From Streptomyces flaveus (GTDB taxonomy: Bacteria; Actinomycetota; Actinomycetes; Streptomycetales; Streptomycetaceae): a stretch of 53,141 nucleotides of DNA. The translations under genes were made by a program, and so were the position numbers. The first letter of the stretch is position 1; each line of letters starts with the position of its first letter. A model generated the notes under the pieces. That model did not search any database and had not been told where the DNA came from. It saw nothing but the letters and a program-made list of their open reading frames with translations. Below are positions 33,478-41,172 of the stretch, in pieces. The stretch spans positions 31,385 to 84,525 of the forward strand of contig NZ_BMPQ01000008.1 of NCBI RefSeq assembly GCF_014647675.1, written 5' to 3'.

Positions 33478-34632
33478 TCACCGCCCCTTCGGGAGGCCCA
33501 GGATCCGCTCGGCCACGATGTTCCGCTGGATCTGCGAGGTGCCGGCCGCGATGGTGTACGAGAGGGACGACAGCCGGTCCAGGGTCCACTCGCGGGACAG
33601 GTCCAGCGATTCCGGGCCGAGGACCTCGGCGGCGGCGTCGTACAGTTCCTGCCGCGCGTGCGAGTACCTCAGTTTGAAAACCGAACCCCCGATGCCCGGG
33701 ACGCCCTCGGTCCGTTCGGACTCGCTGACGTTCCACTGCGTGAGCCGCCACAGGGCGCGGAACTCGGCGTTCAGCCTGCCCAGCCGCCGGCGCAGCGCCG
33801 GGTCGTCCCAGCGGCCGTTCTTGCGCGCCTCGCGGGCCAGTTCGCCCAGGACGCGTCGGCTGGCCACCACCTCGCCGACGAAGGCCGTGCCGCGTTCGAA
33901 GGAGAGGGTCACCATGGTCACGCGCCAGCCGTCGTTCTCGGGGCCGACCCGGTTGGCCACGGGCACCCGCACCTCGTCGAGGAAGACCTCCGCGAACTCG
34001 GTGGAGCCCGCGAGCGTCCGCAAGGGGCGGACCGTGATCCCCGGGGCATCCATCGGCATCGCGAGCCAGGAAATGCCCCGGTGTTTCGGCGCCTCGGGAT
34101 CCGTACGCACCAGCAGCTCGCACCAGTCGGCGACTTCCGCATGGGAAGTCCAGATCTTGGACCCACTCACCACGTAGTCGTCGCCGTCACGCCACGCGCG
34201 CGTGCGCAACGCCGCGAGGTCCGAACCGGCGTCCGGCTCGCTGAACCCCTGGCACCACACCTCCTCGCCGCGCAGCACGGGCGGCAGCCAGCGCGCCCGC
34301 TGTTCGTCGGTGCCCTCGGCGGCGATCGTCGGCCCGGCGTGCAGCAGGCCGACGAAATTGGCCCCTACGTAGGGGGCACCTGCCTTTTCCGTCTCCTCCA
34401 GGAAGATCAGATGCTGTGTCGGGGTCGCCCCTCGGCCACCCGCGTCGACGGGCCAGTGCAGGCCCGCGTACCCGGCGTCGTACAGCATGCGCTGCCAGCC
34501 GAGGTCGTACGCGCGCCGGGCCGGCCAGTCGTCGGGGGACGGCTTCGGGGGCAGCGTGGGGAGCACCTTGCCCAGCCACTCACGCAGCCGCGCGCGGAAC
34601 TCCTCCTCTTCGGGCGTGTACGCGAGGTCCAT
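33478..34632 (-). CDS. Acyl-CoA dehydrogenase, FAD-binding subunit
   Basis: A 384-residue acyl-CoA dehydrogenase: DAGYAGLHWPVDAGGRGATP, WCQGFSEPDAGSDLAALRTR, KIWTSHAEVADWCELLVRTD, FAEVFLDEVRVPVANRVG, and AAGTSQIQRNIVAERILGLP. It keeps the FAD signature but the base expected before GTSQIQR is Ala (IAAGTSQIQR), so a partner must supply the catalytic Glu. The 32593-33468 product is that partner by adjacency. It is the middle gene of the amidohydrolase operon, 24 bp downstream of it. Confidence 0.93.
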   Translation of the reverse strand: MDLAYTPEEEEFRARLREWLGKVLPTLPPKPSPDDWPARRAYDLGWQRMLYDAGYAGLHWPVDAGGRGATPTQHLIFLEETEKAGAPYVGANFVGLLHAGPTIAAEGTDEQRARWLPPVLRGEEVWCQGFSEPDAGSDLAALRTRAWRDGDDYVVSGSKIWTSHAEVADWCELLVRTDPEAPKHRGISWLAMPMDAPGITVRPLRTLAGSTEFAEVFLDEVRVPVANRVGPENDGWRVTMVTLSFERGTAFVGEVVASRRVLGELAREARKNGRWDDPALRRRLGRLNAEFRALWRLTQWNVSESERTEGVPGIGGSVFKLRYSHARQELYDAAAEVLGPESLDLSREWTLDRLSSLSYTIAAGTSQIQRNIVAERILGLPKGR

Positions 34633-34656
34633 GACGCGTCCGCTCGTCCTGTCCGG

Positions 34657-35850
34657 CTACTTGTCGAAGTCCAGGTCCAGCATGCGGATCGCGTTGCCGC
34701 GCATCAGCTTGTAGACCGTCTCGTCGTCGAGGCCCTTCACATGGTCGAGGGCGACCTCCTTGGTGTGCGGGAAGGTCGAGTCGACGTGCGGGTAGTCGGT
34801 CTCGAAGGTCGCGTTGTCGCGGCCGACCACGTCCAGCGAGGCGACGCCGTGCTTGTCGCGGAAGAAGCAGCAGAAGATCTGCCGGTAGTAGTACGTCGAC
34901 GGGGGCTCGGGGATCAGGTCGCGTACACCGCCCCAGGCGCGGTGCTCCTCCCAGACGTCGTCGGCCCGCTCCAGGGCGTACGGAATCCAGCCCATCTGCC
35001 CTTCGGAGTAGGCGAGTTTGAGCTGCGGGAACTTCACCAGGACGCCGCTGAACAGGAAGTCCATCATCGAGGCCATTGCGTTGTTGAAGCTGAGCGAGGC
35101 CTGGACGGCGGGGGGTGCGTCCGGGGAGGCGGCGGGCATCTGCGAGGACGACCCGATGTGCATGTTGACGACCGTGCCGGTCTCCTGGCAGATCGCGAAG
35201 AACGGGTCCCAGTAGCCGGAGTGGATGGACGGCAGCCCCAGGTGGGTGGGGATCTCGGAGAAGGTCACCGCCTTGACGCCGCGCGCGGCATTCCGCTTGA
35301 TCTCGGCGACCGCGAGGTCGATGTCCCACAGGGGGATGATGCACAGCGGGATGAGCCGGCCGCCGCTGTCGCCGCACCACTCCTCGACCATGAAGTCGTT
35401 GTACGCGCGCACACAGGCCAGGGCCACTTCCTTGTCGTGCGCCTCGGCGAAGGTCTGCCCGCAGAAGCGCGGGAAGGTGGGGAAGCACAGGCTGGCCTCG
35501 ACGTGGTTGGCCTCCATGTCCTTGAGGCGCTCGACCGGGTCCCAGCAGCCCGGCCGCATCTCCGCACGCGTGATGCCCTCCAGCGTCATCTCGTCGCGGT
35601 CGAAGCCGACGGCGGCGATGTTGCGCTTGTACGGGAACTTGAGGTCCTCGTAGATCCACCAGTCGGTCGGCGGTCCGTCCGGGTCCATCGTGATCTGGTA
35701 CTTGCCACCCACGTACGCGAGTTCCCCGATGCCCGCGGTCAGCGGCTTGGGCCCGCGGTCCTGGTACTTCTTCGGCAGCCAGGTCTCGAAGAGGTGTGCG
35801 GGCTCGATCACGTGGTCGTCGACGCTGATGATCCGAGGCAGTTCGGTCAT
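34657..35850 (-). CDS. Amidohydrolase (Amidohydro_2 family)
   Basis: A 397-residue TIM-barrel hydrolase of the ACMSD-like Amidohydro_2 family: ISVDDHVIEPAHLFETWLP with the N-terminal metal pattern (DxH replaced by DDH), LCFPTFPRFCGQTF, THLGLPSIHSGYWDPFFAIC, VNMHIGSSSQMP with a metal His, and FETDYPHVDSTFPHTKE with metal Asp. Members decarboxylate or hydrolyse ring-derived acids. Similar proteins occur in actinobacterial steroid and terpenoid gene sets. First gene of the operon with the two-subunit dehydrogenase; operator 43 bp upstream. Confidence 0.92.
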   Translation of the reverse strand: MTELPRIISVDDHVIEPAHLFETWLPKKYQDRGPKPLTAGIGELAYVGGKYQITMDPDGPPTDWWIYEDLKFPYKRNIAAVGFDRDEMTLEGITRAEMRPGCWDPVERLKDMEANHVEASLCFPTFPRFCGQTFAEAHDKEVALACVRAYNDFMVEEWCGDSGGRLIPLCIIPLWDIDLAVAEIKRNAARGVKAVTFSEIPTHLGLPSIHSGYWDPFFAICQETGTVVNMHIGSSSQMPAASPDAPPAVQASLSFNNAMASMMDFLFSGVLVKFPQLKLAYSEGQMGWIPYALERADDVWEEHRAWGGVRDLIPEPPSTYYYRQIFCCFFRDKHGVASLDVVGRDNATFETDYPHVDSTFPHTKEVALDHVKGLDDETVYKLMRGNAIRMLDLDFDK

Positions 35851-35890
35851 GGGTCCAGTCCCCTCCGGCGGGCGGATGCGACAGCCCGTA

Positions 35891-35907
35891 TCTGATGGAC
35901 CGTCAGA
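35891..35907. promoter_or_regulatory. Operator palindrome, site 9 (amidohydrolase operon)
   Basis: TCTGATGGACCGTCAGA, with core TGATGGACCGTCA at 35893-35905, has intact TCTGA/TCAGA outer arms like site 2. Confidence 0.8.
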
Positions 35908-35969
35908 AAGAAGGCTAGCTTCGCACCCCTGGACCGACAAGGCGGCGCGGCCTACGCTCCTGCCTACGA

Positions 35970-35986
35970 TCTGACTAGCCGTCAGT
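35970..35986. promoter_or_regulatory. Operator palindrome, site 10 (acyl-CoA synthetase)
   Basis: TCTGACTAGCCGTCAGT, with core TGACTAGCCGTCA at 35972-35984, lies 27 bp upstream of GTG 36011 and 79 bp from site 9. Confidence 0.78.
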
Positions 35987-36010
35987 TTTAGGCCTCTTGG
36001 GGGAGCCGTC

Positions 36011-37537
36011 GTGACTGATACCGCGCATGCCCTCGGTACCTCGCACACCTTCTGGGAGCTCGTCGAACGCCGTGCCGCGCTCACGCCCGACCGTCCCGTC
36101 CTCCTCCAGGACGACCGCACCCTCACCTTCGAGGAGCTGCGTTCGGGGGCGGAACGGGCGGCTGCGGGCCTGTACGGCATGGGGGTGCGCCCCGGCTCGG
36201 TCGTCGCCTGGCAGCTGCCCACGCGGATCGAAACGGTGCTGCTCGCCATGGCCCTGGCGCGGATCGGGGCGGTGCAGTCTCCGGTCATCCCCTTCTATCG
36301 GGACCGCGAGGTCGCCTTCGCGCTGCGGGAATCCGAGGCCGCGTACTTCGCCGTGCCGGGCGAGTGGCGCGGCTTCGACCACACGGCGATGGCGCACCGC
36401 ATCGGGGCGCGGGGCGTCTTCGAGGCGTACGACTCCCTGCCCGACGGCGATCCGGACGTACTGCCCCCGCCGCCCTCCGACGGCACCGACGTGCGCTGGA
36501 TCTACTGGACCTCGGGCACGACCTCCGACCCCAAGGGCGTGCTGCACACGGACCGTTCCCTCATCGCGGGCGGGTCGTGTCTCGCGCACGCGCTGCGTCT
36601 GTCGGCGGACGATGTCGGCTCGATCGCGTTCCCCTTCGCGCACATCGGCGGCCCGGACTATCTGGTGATGCTGCTGCTGTACGGGTTCCCGGCGGTGCTC
36701 TTCGAGAAGTTCGCGCTGCCGGAGTCACTGGAGGGGTATCGCAAGCACGGGGTGACGGTGGCGGGCGGGTCGACGGCGTTCTACTCGATGTTCCTCGCCG
36801 AGCAGCGCAAGCAGCCCGGCACTCCGGTCATCCCGACACTGCGGCTGCTCGCGGGCGGCGGGGCGCCGAAGCCGCCCGAGGTGCACCACGCCGTCGTACG
36901 CGAGATGGGGGTCCAGCTCACGCACGGGTACGGCATGACCGAGGTGCCGATGATCACGATGGGGTCGCCGGACGACACCCCCGAGGACCTCGCGACGACC
37001 GAGGGGCGGCCTCCCGAAGGCATGGAGATACGGATCGTGGACGGCGAGGTGCGGCTGCGCGGGGAAGCCGTCTGCAAGGGCTATCTGGACGCGGCGCAGA
37101 CCGCCGAGGCCTTCGACGAGGACGGTTTTCTGATCACCGGGGACCTCGGGCATCTCACGGAGAGCGGCCATCTGGTCCTCACCGGGCGCCTGAAGGACGT
37201 CATCATCCGCAAGGGCGAGAACATCTCGGCCAAGGAGATCGAGGATCTGCTGCACCGGCATCCGGACGTCGGCGACGCCGCGGTGATCGGGCTGCCGGAC
37301 GCCGAGCGCGGGGAGCGGGTCTGTGCCGTGATCGAGGCGGTCGAACAGCCGTCAGGGGCTTCGGCGTTGACACTGGAGACGGTGACTTCGTATCTCCGCG
37401 CGGAAGGGCTGTCCGTGCACAAGCTGCCGGAGCAGCTGGAGGTGGTGGACGCCCTTCCGCGCAACGAGACGCTGCGGAAGGTCCTCAAGTACAAGCTGAG
37501 GGAGCGTTTTTCGGGGTCGGCTACTCCGGCACCGTGA
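36011..37537 (+). CDS. AMP-forming acyl-CoA synthetase
   Basis: A 508-residue ANL-family ligase that activates a carboxylic acid to its CoA ester through an acyl-AMP. The P-loop is IYWTSGTTSDPKGVLHT, followed by PFAHIGGPDYLVMLLLYG, HGYGMTEVPMITMGSP (aromatic/Tyr motif), GFLITGDLGHL, LTGRLKDVIIRKGENISAKE (hinge) and the C-terminal LPRNETLRKVLKYKLRERF, which carries the catalytic Lys. GGGGGAG precedes GTG 36011. It diverges from the amidohydrolase operon and is the likely entry step of the pathway. Its last 17 bases overlap the convergent EF-hand gene. Confidence 0.94.
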   Translation: MTDTAHALGTSHTFWELVERRAALTPDRPVLLQDDRTLTFEELRSGAERAAAGLYGMGVRPGSVVAWQLPTRIETVLLAMALARIGAVQSPVIPFYRDREVAFALRESEAAYFAVPGEWRGFDHTAMAHRIGARGVFEAYDSLPDGDPDVLPPPPSDGTDVRWIYWTSGTTSDPKGVLHTDRSLIAGGSCLAHALRLSADDVGSIAFPFAHIGGPDYLVMLLLYGFPAVLFEKFALPESLEGYRKHGVTVAGGSTAFYSMFLAEQRKQPGTPVIPTLRLLAGGGAPKPPEVHHAVVREMGVQLTHGYGMTEVPMITMGSPDDTPEDLATTEGRPPEGMEIRIVDGEVRLRGEAVCKGYLDAAQTAEAFDEDGFLITGDLGHLTESGHLVLTGRLKDVIIRKGENISAKEIEDLLHRHPDVGDAAVIGLPDAERGERVCAVIEAVEQPSGASALTLETVTSYLRAEGLSVHKLPEQLEVVDALPRNETLRKVLKYKLRERFSGSATPAP

Positions 37538-38033
37538 AGTAGCGGGCGAAGGCGGTCACGACCTCCGGCTCGGTGATGCGGCCGTCGGCGTCCGTGTCGA
37601 GGGCGCCGGCCGCGGTGGCGGCGATGTCCTCGGGTACGCCGAGGACCTTGAGGACGCGCGCGGTCTCGCCGATGGTCACCGCGCCGTCCTGGTCGCTGTC
37701 GGCCACGGCGAGTACCGCGTCCAGGAACGGGCGGGCGATCTCGGCGAACCGGTCCGGGTTGTCGCGCAGCCGCTTGACGGCGCCGTTCACGAACTCCTCG
37801 CGGGTGATCCGCTGGTCGCCGTCCCGGTCCGCGATCCCGGCCATGCCCTGCCAGAAGGCCTCCGCGCCGATGTAGAGGGCCTGTCCTCTCTCGGACCGGG
37901 CCGTCGTATCGAACTCGGCGAGCAGCGCCTTGGCCGCCGCGTTGAAGTCCGCGCGGTCTATATAGCCGTTGCCGTCCTGGTCGAAGGTGGCGAACCGGGC
38001 GGCGATCCGTCGCTCGTACTCGGTGCTGACCAT
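37521..38033 (-). CDS. EF-hand calcium-binding protein (calerythrin/CabC type)
   Basis: A 170-residue protein with four EF-hands: loops at residues 18-29 (DQDGNGYIDRAD), 69-80 (DRDGDQRITREE), 112-123 (DSDQDGAVTIGE) and 146-157 (DTDADGRITEPE). The first lacks Glu at position 12 (Asp), the others keep it, so three or four calcium ions can bind. Related Streptomyces proteins buffer calcium in aerial growth and spore germination. The frame overlaps the acyl-CoA synthetase end by 17 bp, tail to tail. Confidence 0.94.
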   Translation of the reverse strand: MVSTEYERRIAARFATFDQDGNGYIDRADFNAAAKALLAEFDTTARSERGQALYIGAEAFWQGMAGIADRDGDQRITREEFVNGAVKRLRDNPDRFAEIARPFLDAVLAVADSDQDGAVTIGETARVLKVLGVPEDIAATAAGALDTDADGRITEPEVVTAFARYFTVPE

Positions 38034-38235
38034 GTCTTTTCAGGCCGCCTTACACATCAGATGGGGTGCGTCTGGCAGGGAGCGTACGACGCCGGGGGCT
38101 CCCGAGGAGCGAAAAACGACGCTTGTGCCAAGACCGGGGTAATTCCGCGACAACGGCGTCGCGATCTCTCAAGGGTGATCAACGTCGGCGCGTGACAGAG
38201 ATCACTCCGACAGGAACCGCCCAGAGGGGACGGGT

Positions 38236-38289
38236 CCGAAGGGGACCGGTCGGAAGGGGACCGGTCGGAAGGGGACCGGTCGGAAGGGA
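38236..38289. repeat. 15-bp tandem repeat, 3.6 units
   Basis: Unit CGGAAGGGGACCGGT; the first copy has CCG for CGG. It begins right after the STAS stop codon, and each unit includes the palindrome ACCGGT. Confidence 0.9.
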
Positions 38290-38290
38290 T

Positions 38291-38665
38291 TCACGCCGAC
38301 AGCGGGCTCGACTCGTCGTCCACGGCCGCGCCGACGTCCGGGTAGACGTCGAAGAGGCGGCGGACGCCGAGGGCGCCGAGGACGCGGTTGACGTGCGAGC
38401 CGTCCACGGCTCCCTGGGCGGGGAGGATGAGGCGGAGGCGGCCCTGGCAGGAGCTGATCAGCCGACGGGTGGCTATGAGTACGCCGACGCCGCTGGAGTC
38501 GCAGAACAGCACATCGGAGAGGTCGAGTACGAGGCTGTGCCGGCCGTCGGCCACGGCGTCGTGCACCCGTTGTCGCAGTACCGGTGACGTCACCAGATCC
38601 ATCTCGCCCGATACCTGGAGCACGGCCCAGCCACCCTGCTCGCCGTCGGTCACCCTGAGCGTCAC
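38291..38665 (-). CDS. STAS-domain anti-sigma factor antagonist
   Basis: A 124-residue SpoIIAA/RsbV-like protein: VLQVSGEMDLVTSPVLRQRV, SLVLDLSDVLFCDSSGVGVL with the phosphorylatable Ser57-Ser58, then NRVLGALGVRRLFDVYPDV. It releases a sigma factor by binding its anti-sigma kinase when dephosphorylated. GTG 38665 is chosen because GGGAGAGGCAGG precedes it; ATG 38701 would add 12 basic residues. The HATPase-type kinase at 31543-32106 and the ECF gene at 39096 are close, but a functional link is not shown. Confidence 0.9.
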   Translation of the reverse strand: MTLRVTDGEQGGWAVLQVSGEMDLVTSPVLRQRVHDAVADGRHSLVLDLSDVLFCDSSGVGVLIATRRLISSCQGRLRLILPAQGAVDGSHVNRVLGALGVRRLFDVYPDVGAAVDDESSPLSA

Positions 38666-38880
38666 GCGCCTGCCTCTCCCTCGACGATGCTGATCTCCCA
38701 TTGAGCCCGGACCGGGCCCCAAAAGGTCCCGATAATGTCCGCAAGGTCCGCGAAGACCTGGGAAGGGAAGCGGAAGCGGTTCCTGCATTTCCCTGGGTGC
38801 GCGGCTGCCCCGCCCTCGCTCCGCGAAACTCCCGGACCCCGAAACGAATTGCGTCTCAGGCGCCTTGTTTCGGTCGTACT

Positions 38881-38911
38881 CGGTCTACTTCGATCCTGTC
38901 TGATCAGACCG
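38881..38911. promoter_or_regulatory. Palindrome upstream of the ECF sigma operon
   Basis: GTCTGATCAGAC (38898-38909) is a perfect 12-bp palindrome, and CGGTCT/AGACCG (38881-38911) forms an outer inverted repeat. TTGTTT at 38872 may be a -35. Possible operator or promoter of the ECF gene; tentative. The 430 bp between the STAS and sigma genes hold this and one small reading frame. Confidence 0.4.
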
Positions 38912-38926
38912 AGAAAGGGTAGACGC

Positions 38927-39052
38927 ATGCACAGCGTGAGGAGGTCACTACCATCCGCGGCCCTCCCAGGAGCGCGCATTGTGGCAAAGGGGCGTGCGCC
39001 GTCAGGGCTGCCGACTACATTCGAGAGTATGCCGGGGACAAGAATCCGGTGA
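38927..39052 (+). CDS. Possible 41-residue leader protein
   Basis: ATG 38927 is preceded by GAAAGGGTAGACGC. The product is basic (MHSVRRSLPSAALPGARIVA and on) with no known domain. Its stop ends 43 bp before the ECF sigma start. It may be a leader peptide or chance. Confidence 0.25.
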   Translation: MHSVRRSLPSAALPGARIVAKGRAPSGLPTTFESMPGTRIR

Positions 39053-39095
39053 ACAAGGGACAGGTGCCGGGCACGACCGGGGGTGAGGGGGCCGC

Positions 39096-39677
39096 ATGGC
39101 CGACAGGGACGCGCCGCCCCGCTGGGACCGCAAGATGCAGCAGCGGCTCGCACGGGGGGAGGCTGCCGCGCTCGGTGAGCTTTACGACCGCTTCTCTTCA
39201 CTTGTGCACGCACTTGCCCATCGCGTGCTCAATGACGAACAGGCTGCCGACAGCATCACCCGCGAGGTCTTCGCCCACGTCTGGGAGGACCCGGAGGCGT
39301 ACGACCCCAGGCAGGGTCCCCTCCGCTCCTGGATCGCCACGCTGACCCACCGCCTCGCCGTGCAGCGCCTGCGCCAGACCGAGACCGCCGCGCTCGCCCG
39401 GGGCGGCGGTGGCAGCACGGAGGAGCTGGAGCGCAAGGTGCGCCGCGCCTCGGTGGCCGCCCGCGCCGACTACATCGTCACGGCCATGCCCGCCCCGCTG
39501 CGCGCGGCCCTGGACCTGGCGTACGTCCAGCGCCGCGACTACCGCCAGGCCGCCGCCGACCTGGACGTCACCGAGGACGAGGCCCGCCGCCGACTGCGTC
39601 TCGGTCTCCAGTTGCTGGCCACCGCCCACGACAGCGGACCGTCCGGGACCCCGCCCGAACACGGGGGTGGACGGTGA
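39096..39677 (+). CDS. ECF-type RNA polymerase sigma factor
   Basis: A 193-residue ECF sigma factor. Region 2 is LGELYDRFSSLVHALAHRVL with the core-binding DEQAADSITREVFAHVWEDP and QGPLRSWIATLTHRLAVQRL. Region 4 is MPAPLRAALDLAYVQRRDYR, then ADLDVTEDEARRRLRLGLQ, the -35 recognition HTH. GAGGGGGCCGC precedes ATG 39096. Its stop overlaps the next start (GTGA), coupling it to a ZAS anti-sigma protein. Confidence 0.93.
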   Translation: MADRDAPPRWDRKMQQRLARGEAAALGELYDRFSSLVHALAHRVLNDEQAADSITREVFAHVWEDPEAYDPRQGPLRSWIATLTHRLAVQRLRQTETAALARGGGGSTEELERKVRRASVAARADYIVTAMPAPLRAALDLAYVQRRDYRQAAADLDVTEDEARRRLRLGLQLLATAHDSGPSGTPPEHGGGR

Positions 39678-41107
39678 ACGACGCGGACCACTTCGGGGAG
39701 CACGGCGGAGACGAGAAGGACGACGTCCACGACGCGCTCGGGGAGCAAGCGGAATCGGAGGAGGGGTACCGCGGCCCTGTGGGTGCCCAGGGCAACGGCC
39801 CACCCGGCAGGGACGGCGGGGACAGCCAGGACGGCGGGGACGACGGCGGGGACTTCGGGAACGGACCGCAAGGGCCGGGCAACGCCAAGGAACCCAGGAA
39901 CGGTCAGGCGCCCGACGGGCCGCCGCGCATCCCCATGCCGCGTTCCTCCGTGGAGGACACGGGGCTGCCGCTGCCCGATCCGCCGCCGGCGCCGCTCCTG
40001 CTCGAACACCGGGTGCTGAAGTCGCTGCTCGGCGCCTGGGCGCTGGCCGCATGCTCGCCGGAGGAGACGGCGGCCGTGGAGGAGCACCTCGGGATCTGCG
40101 GTGCCTGCGCGGACGAGGCGCTGCGGCTGCGCGAGGCCGTCGGGCTGCTGCACAAGCCGGAGAGCCTCGATCTGGACCCGACGCTGCGCACGCGGGTGCT
40201 CGAGGGCTGCCTCGCCCGGCGCCCGCCCCGTATACCGGTGCCCGAATGGGCGGCCCCGTACGACGCGGAGGCCGCCCGGCTCGACGCGCTGCTCCAGGAC
40301 TTCGGCGACGCCGAGTGGCACGCGCCCGTACGGCTGCACTGGTTCGAGGGCGACAAGCCCACGAATCGGCGTACGACCGTCGCCAAGGTCATCGCCCACC
40401 TGTTGGCCGTCGACGGTCTCGTAGCGGTCGCCCTCGGCCTGGACGACCCGCTCGGCGACATCGCCGCGCGCGCCCAGACCCCGGCGGGCCGCACCGAGGC
40501 CTTCTGGCACGCGGCACACTTCCCGCACACCCGCTCCGTACGCGGACCGTGGCGCGAGCAGAGCCACGACCTCGTGCGTACGGTGTCGTTCGCGGCCGGA
40601 GGTTCCGGGCAACTGTCCGTGCCGTACGGCGACTTCGAGTTGCCGCTGCGGGACGCGATGCTGGACCGGGCCTTCGAGTGCTGGATGCACGCGTGGGACA
40701 TCGCGGAGGCCGTGGACTATCCGTACGAGCCGCCCGCCCCGCGGCAGTTGCACCGGGTGATCGACCTCGGGGCACGCATGCTGCCGGGGGCGCTGGCCGC
40801 CCGCCGGCAGGCGGGGCTCGCCGGGCCCGGCCGCGCGCGGCATCTCGTTCCGGCCGGTGCGCCGGGCCGCAGCCTGCGCCTGGAGATCGAGGGTTCCGGC
40901 GGCGGCGAGTGGCTCATCCCGCTCGACTCTCCCGGCGCGCTTCCCTCCGCCGACCACGAAGTGGCCCATGTGGCGCTCGACGGGGTCGAGTTCTGCCGCC
41001 TGGCGGCCGGCCATGTCTCGCCCGAGGAGGCGGCAGCCGGGCAGAAGGGGGACCGGGAGGCGATCAGGGACGTACTGTTCGCGGCGGCTTCGATGAGCCG
41101 GATGTGA
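39674..41107 (+). CDS. ZAS anti-sigma factor fused to a mycothiol-dependent maleylpyruvate-isomerase-like domain
   Basis: A 477-residue protein. Residues 1-115 are acidic and Gly/Pro-rich. Residues 120-160 hold the zinc anti-sigma motif H-x3-C-x2-C (VEEHLGICGACADEALRLRE). Residues 190-330 form a DinB/MDMPI-like helical domain (APVRLHWFEGDKP, TVAKVIAHLLAVDGLVAVA, LDDPLGDIAAR, FECWMHAWDIAEAVD), and the rest resembles the C-terminal MDMPI domain. The first half should hold the coupled ECF sigma factor until thiol or zinc status changes. The mycothiol-linked second half hints that thiol state is the signal. Confidence 0.88.
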   Translation: MNDADHFGEHGGDEKDDVHDALGEQAESEEGYRGPVGAQGNGPPGRDGGDSQDGGDDGGDFGNGPQGPGNAKEPRNGQAPDGPPRIPMPRSSVEDTGLPLPDPPPAPLLLEHRVLKSLLGAWALAACSPEETAAVEEHLGICGACADEALRLREAVGLLHKPESLDLDPTLRTRVLEGCLARRPPRIPVPEWAAPYDAEAARLDALLQDFGDAEWHAPVRLHWFEGDKPTNRRTTVAKVIAHLLAVDGLVAVALGLDDPLGDIAARAQTPAGRTEAFWHAAHFPHTRSVRGPWREQSHDLVRTVSFAAGGSGQLSVPYGDFELPLRDAMLDRAFECWMHAWDIAEAVDYPYEPPAPRQLHRVIDLGARMLPGALAARRQAGLAGPGRARHLVPAGAPGRSLRLEIEGSGGGEWLIPLDSPGALPSADHEVAHVALDGVEFCRLAAGHVSPEEAAAGQKGDREAIRDVLFAAASMSRM

Positions 41108-41172
41108 TGCAGGGGATGTGATGCAGGGGCGCATACGCCCACGCGCCAGGCTTCAGGCGAAGACGCCAGGCC

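Noticed and set aside
32389..35895. 1168-codon open frame on the plus strand
   Set aside because: It is antisense to the dehydrogenase and amidohydrolase genes, has no ribosome site or recognisable domain, and Arg/Gly/Val-rich composition typical of GC-rich shadow frames.
38202..38744. 180-codon minus frame through the 15-bp repeats
   Set aside because: It overlaps the STAS gene in another frame; STAS motifs decide the true frame, and the PFRPV repeats are outside it.
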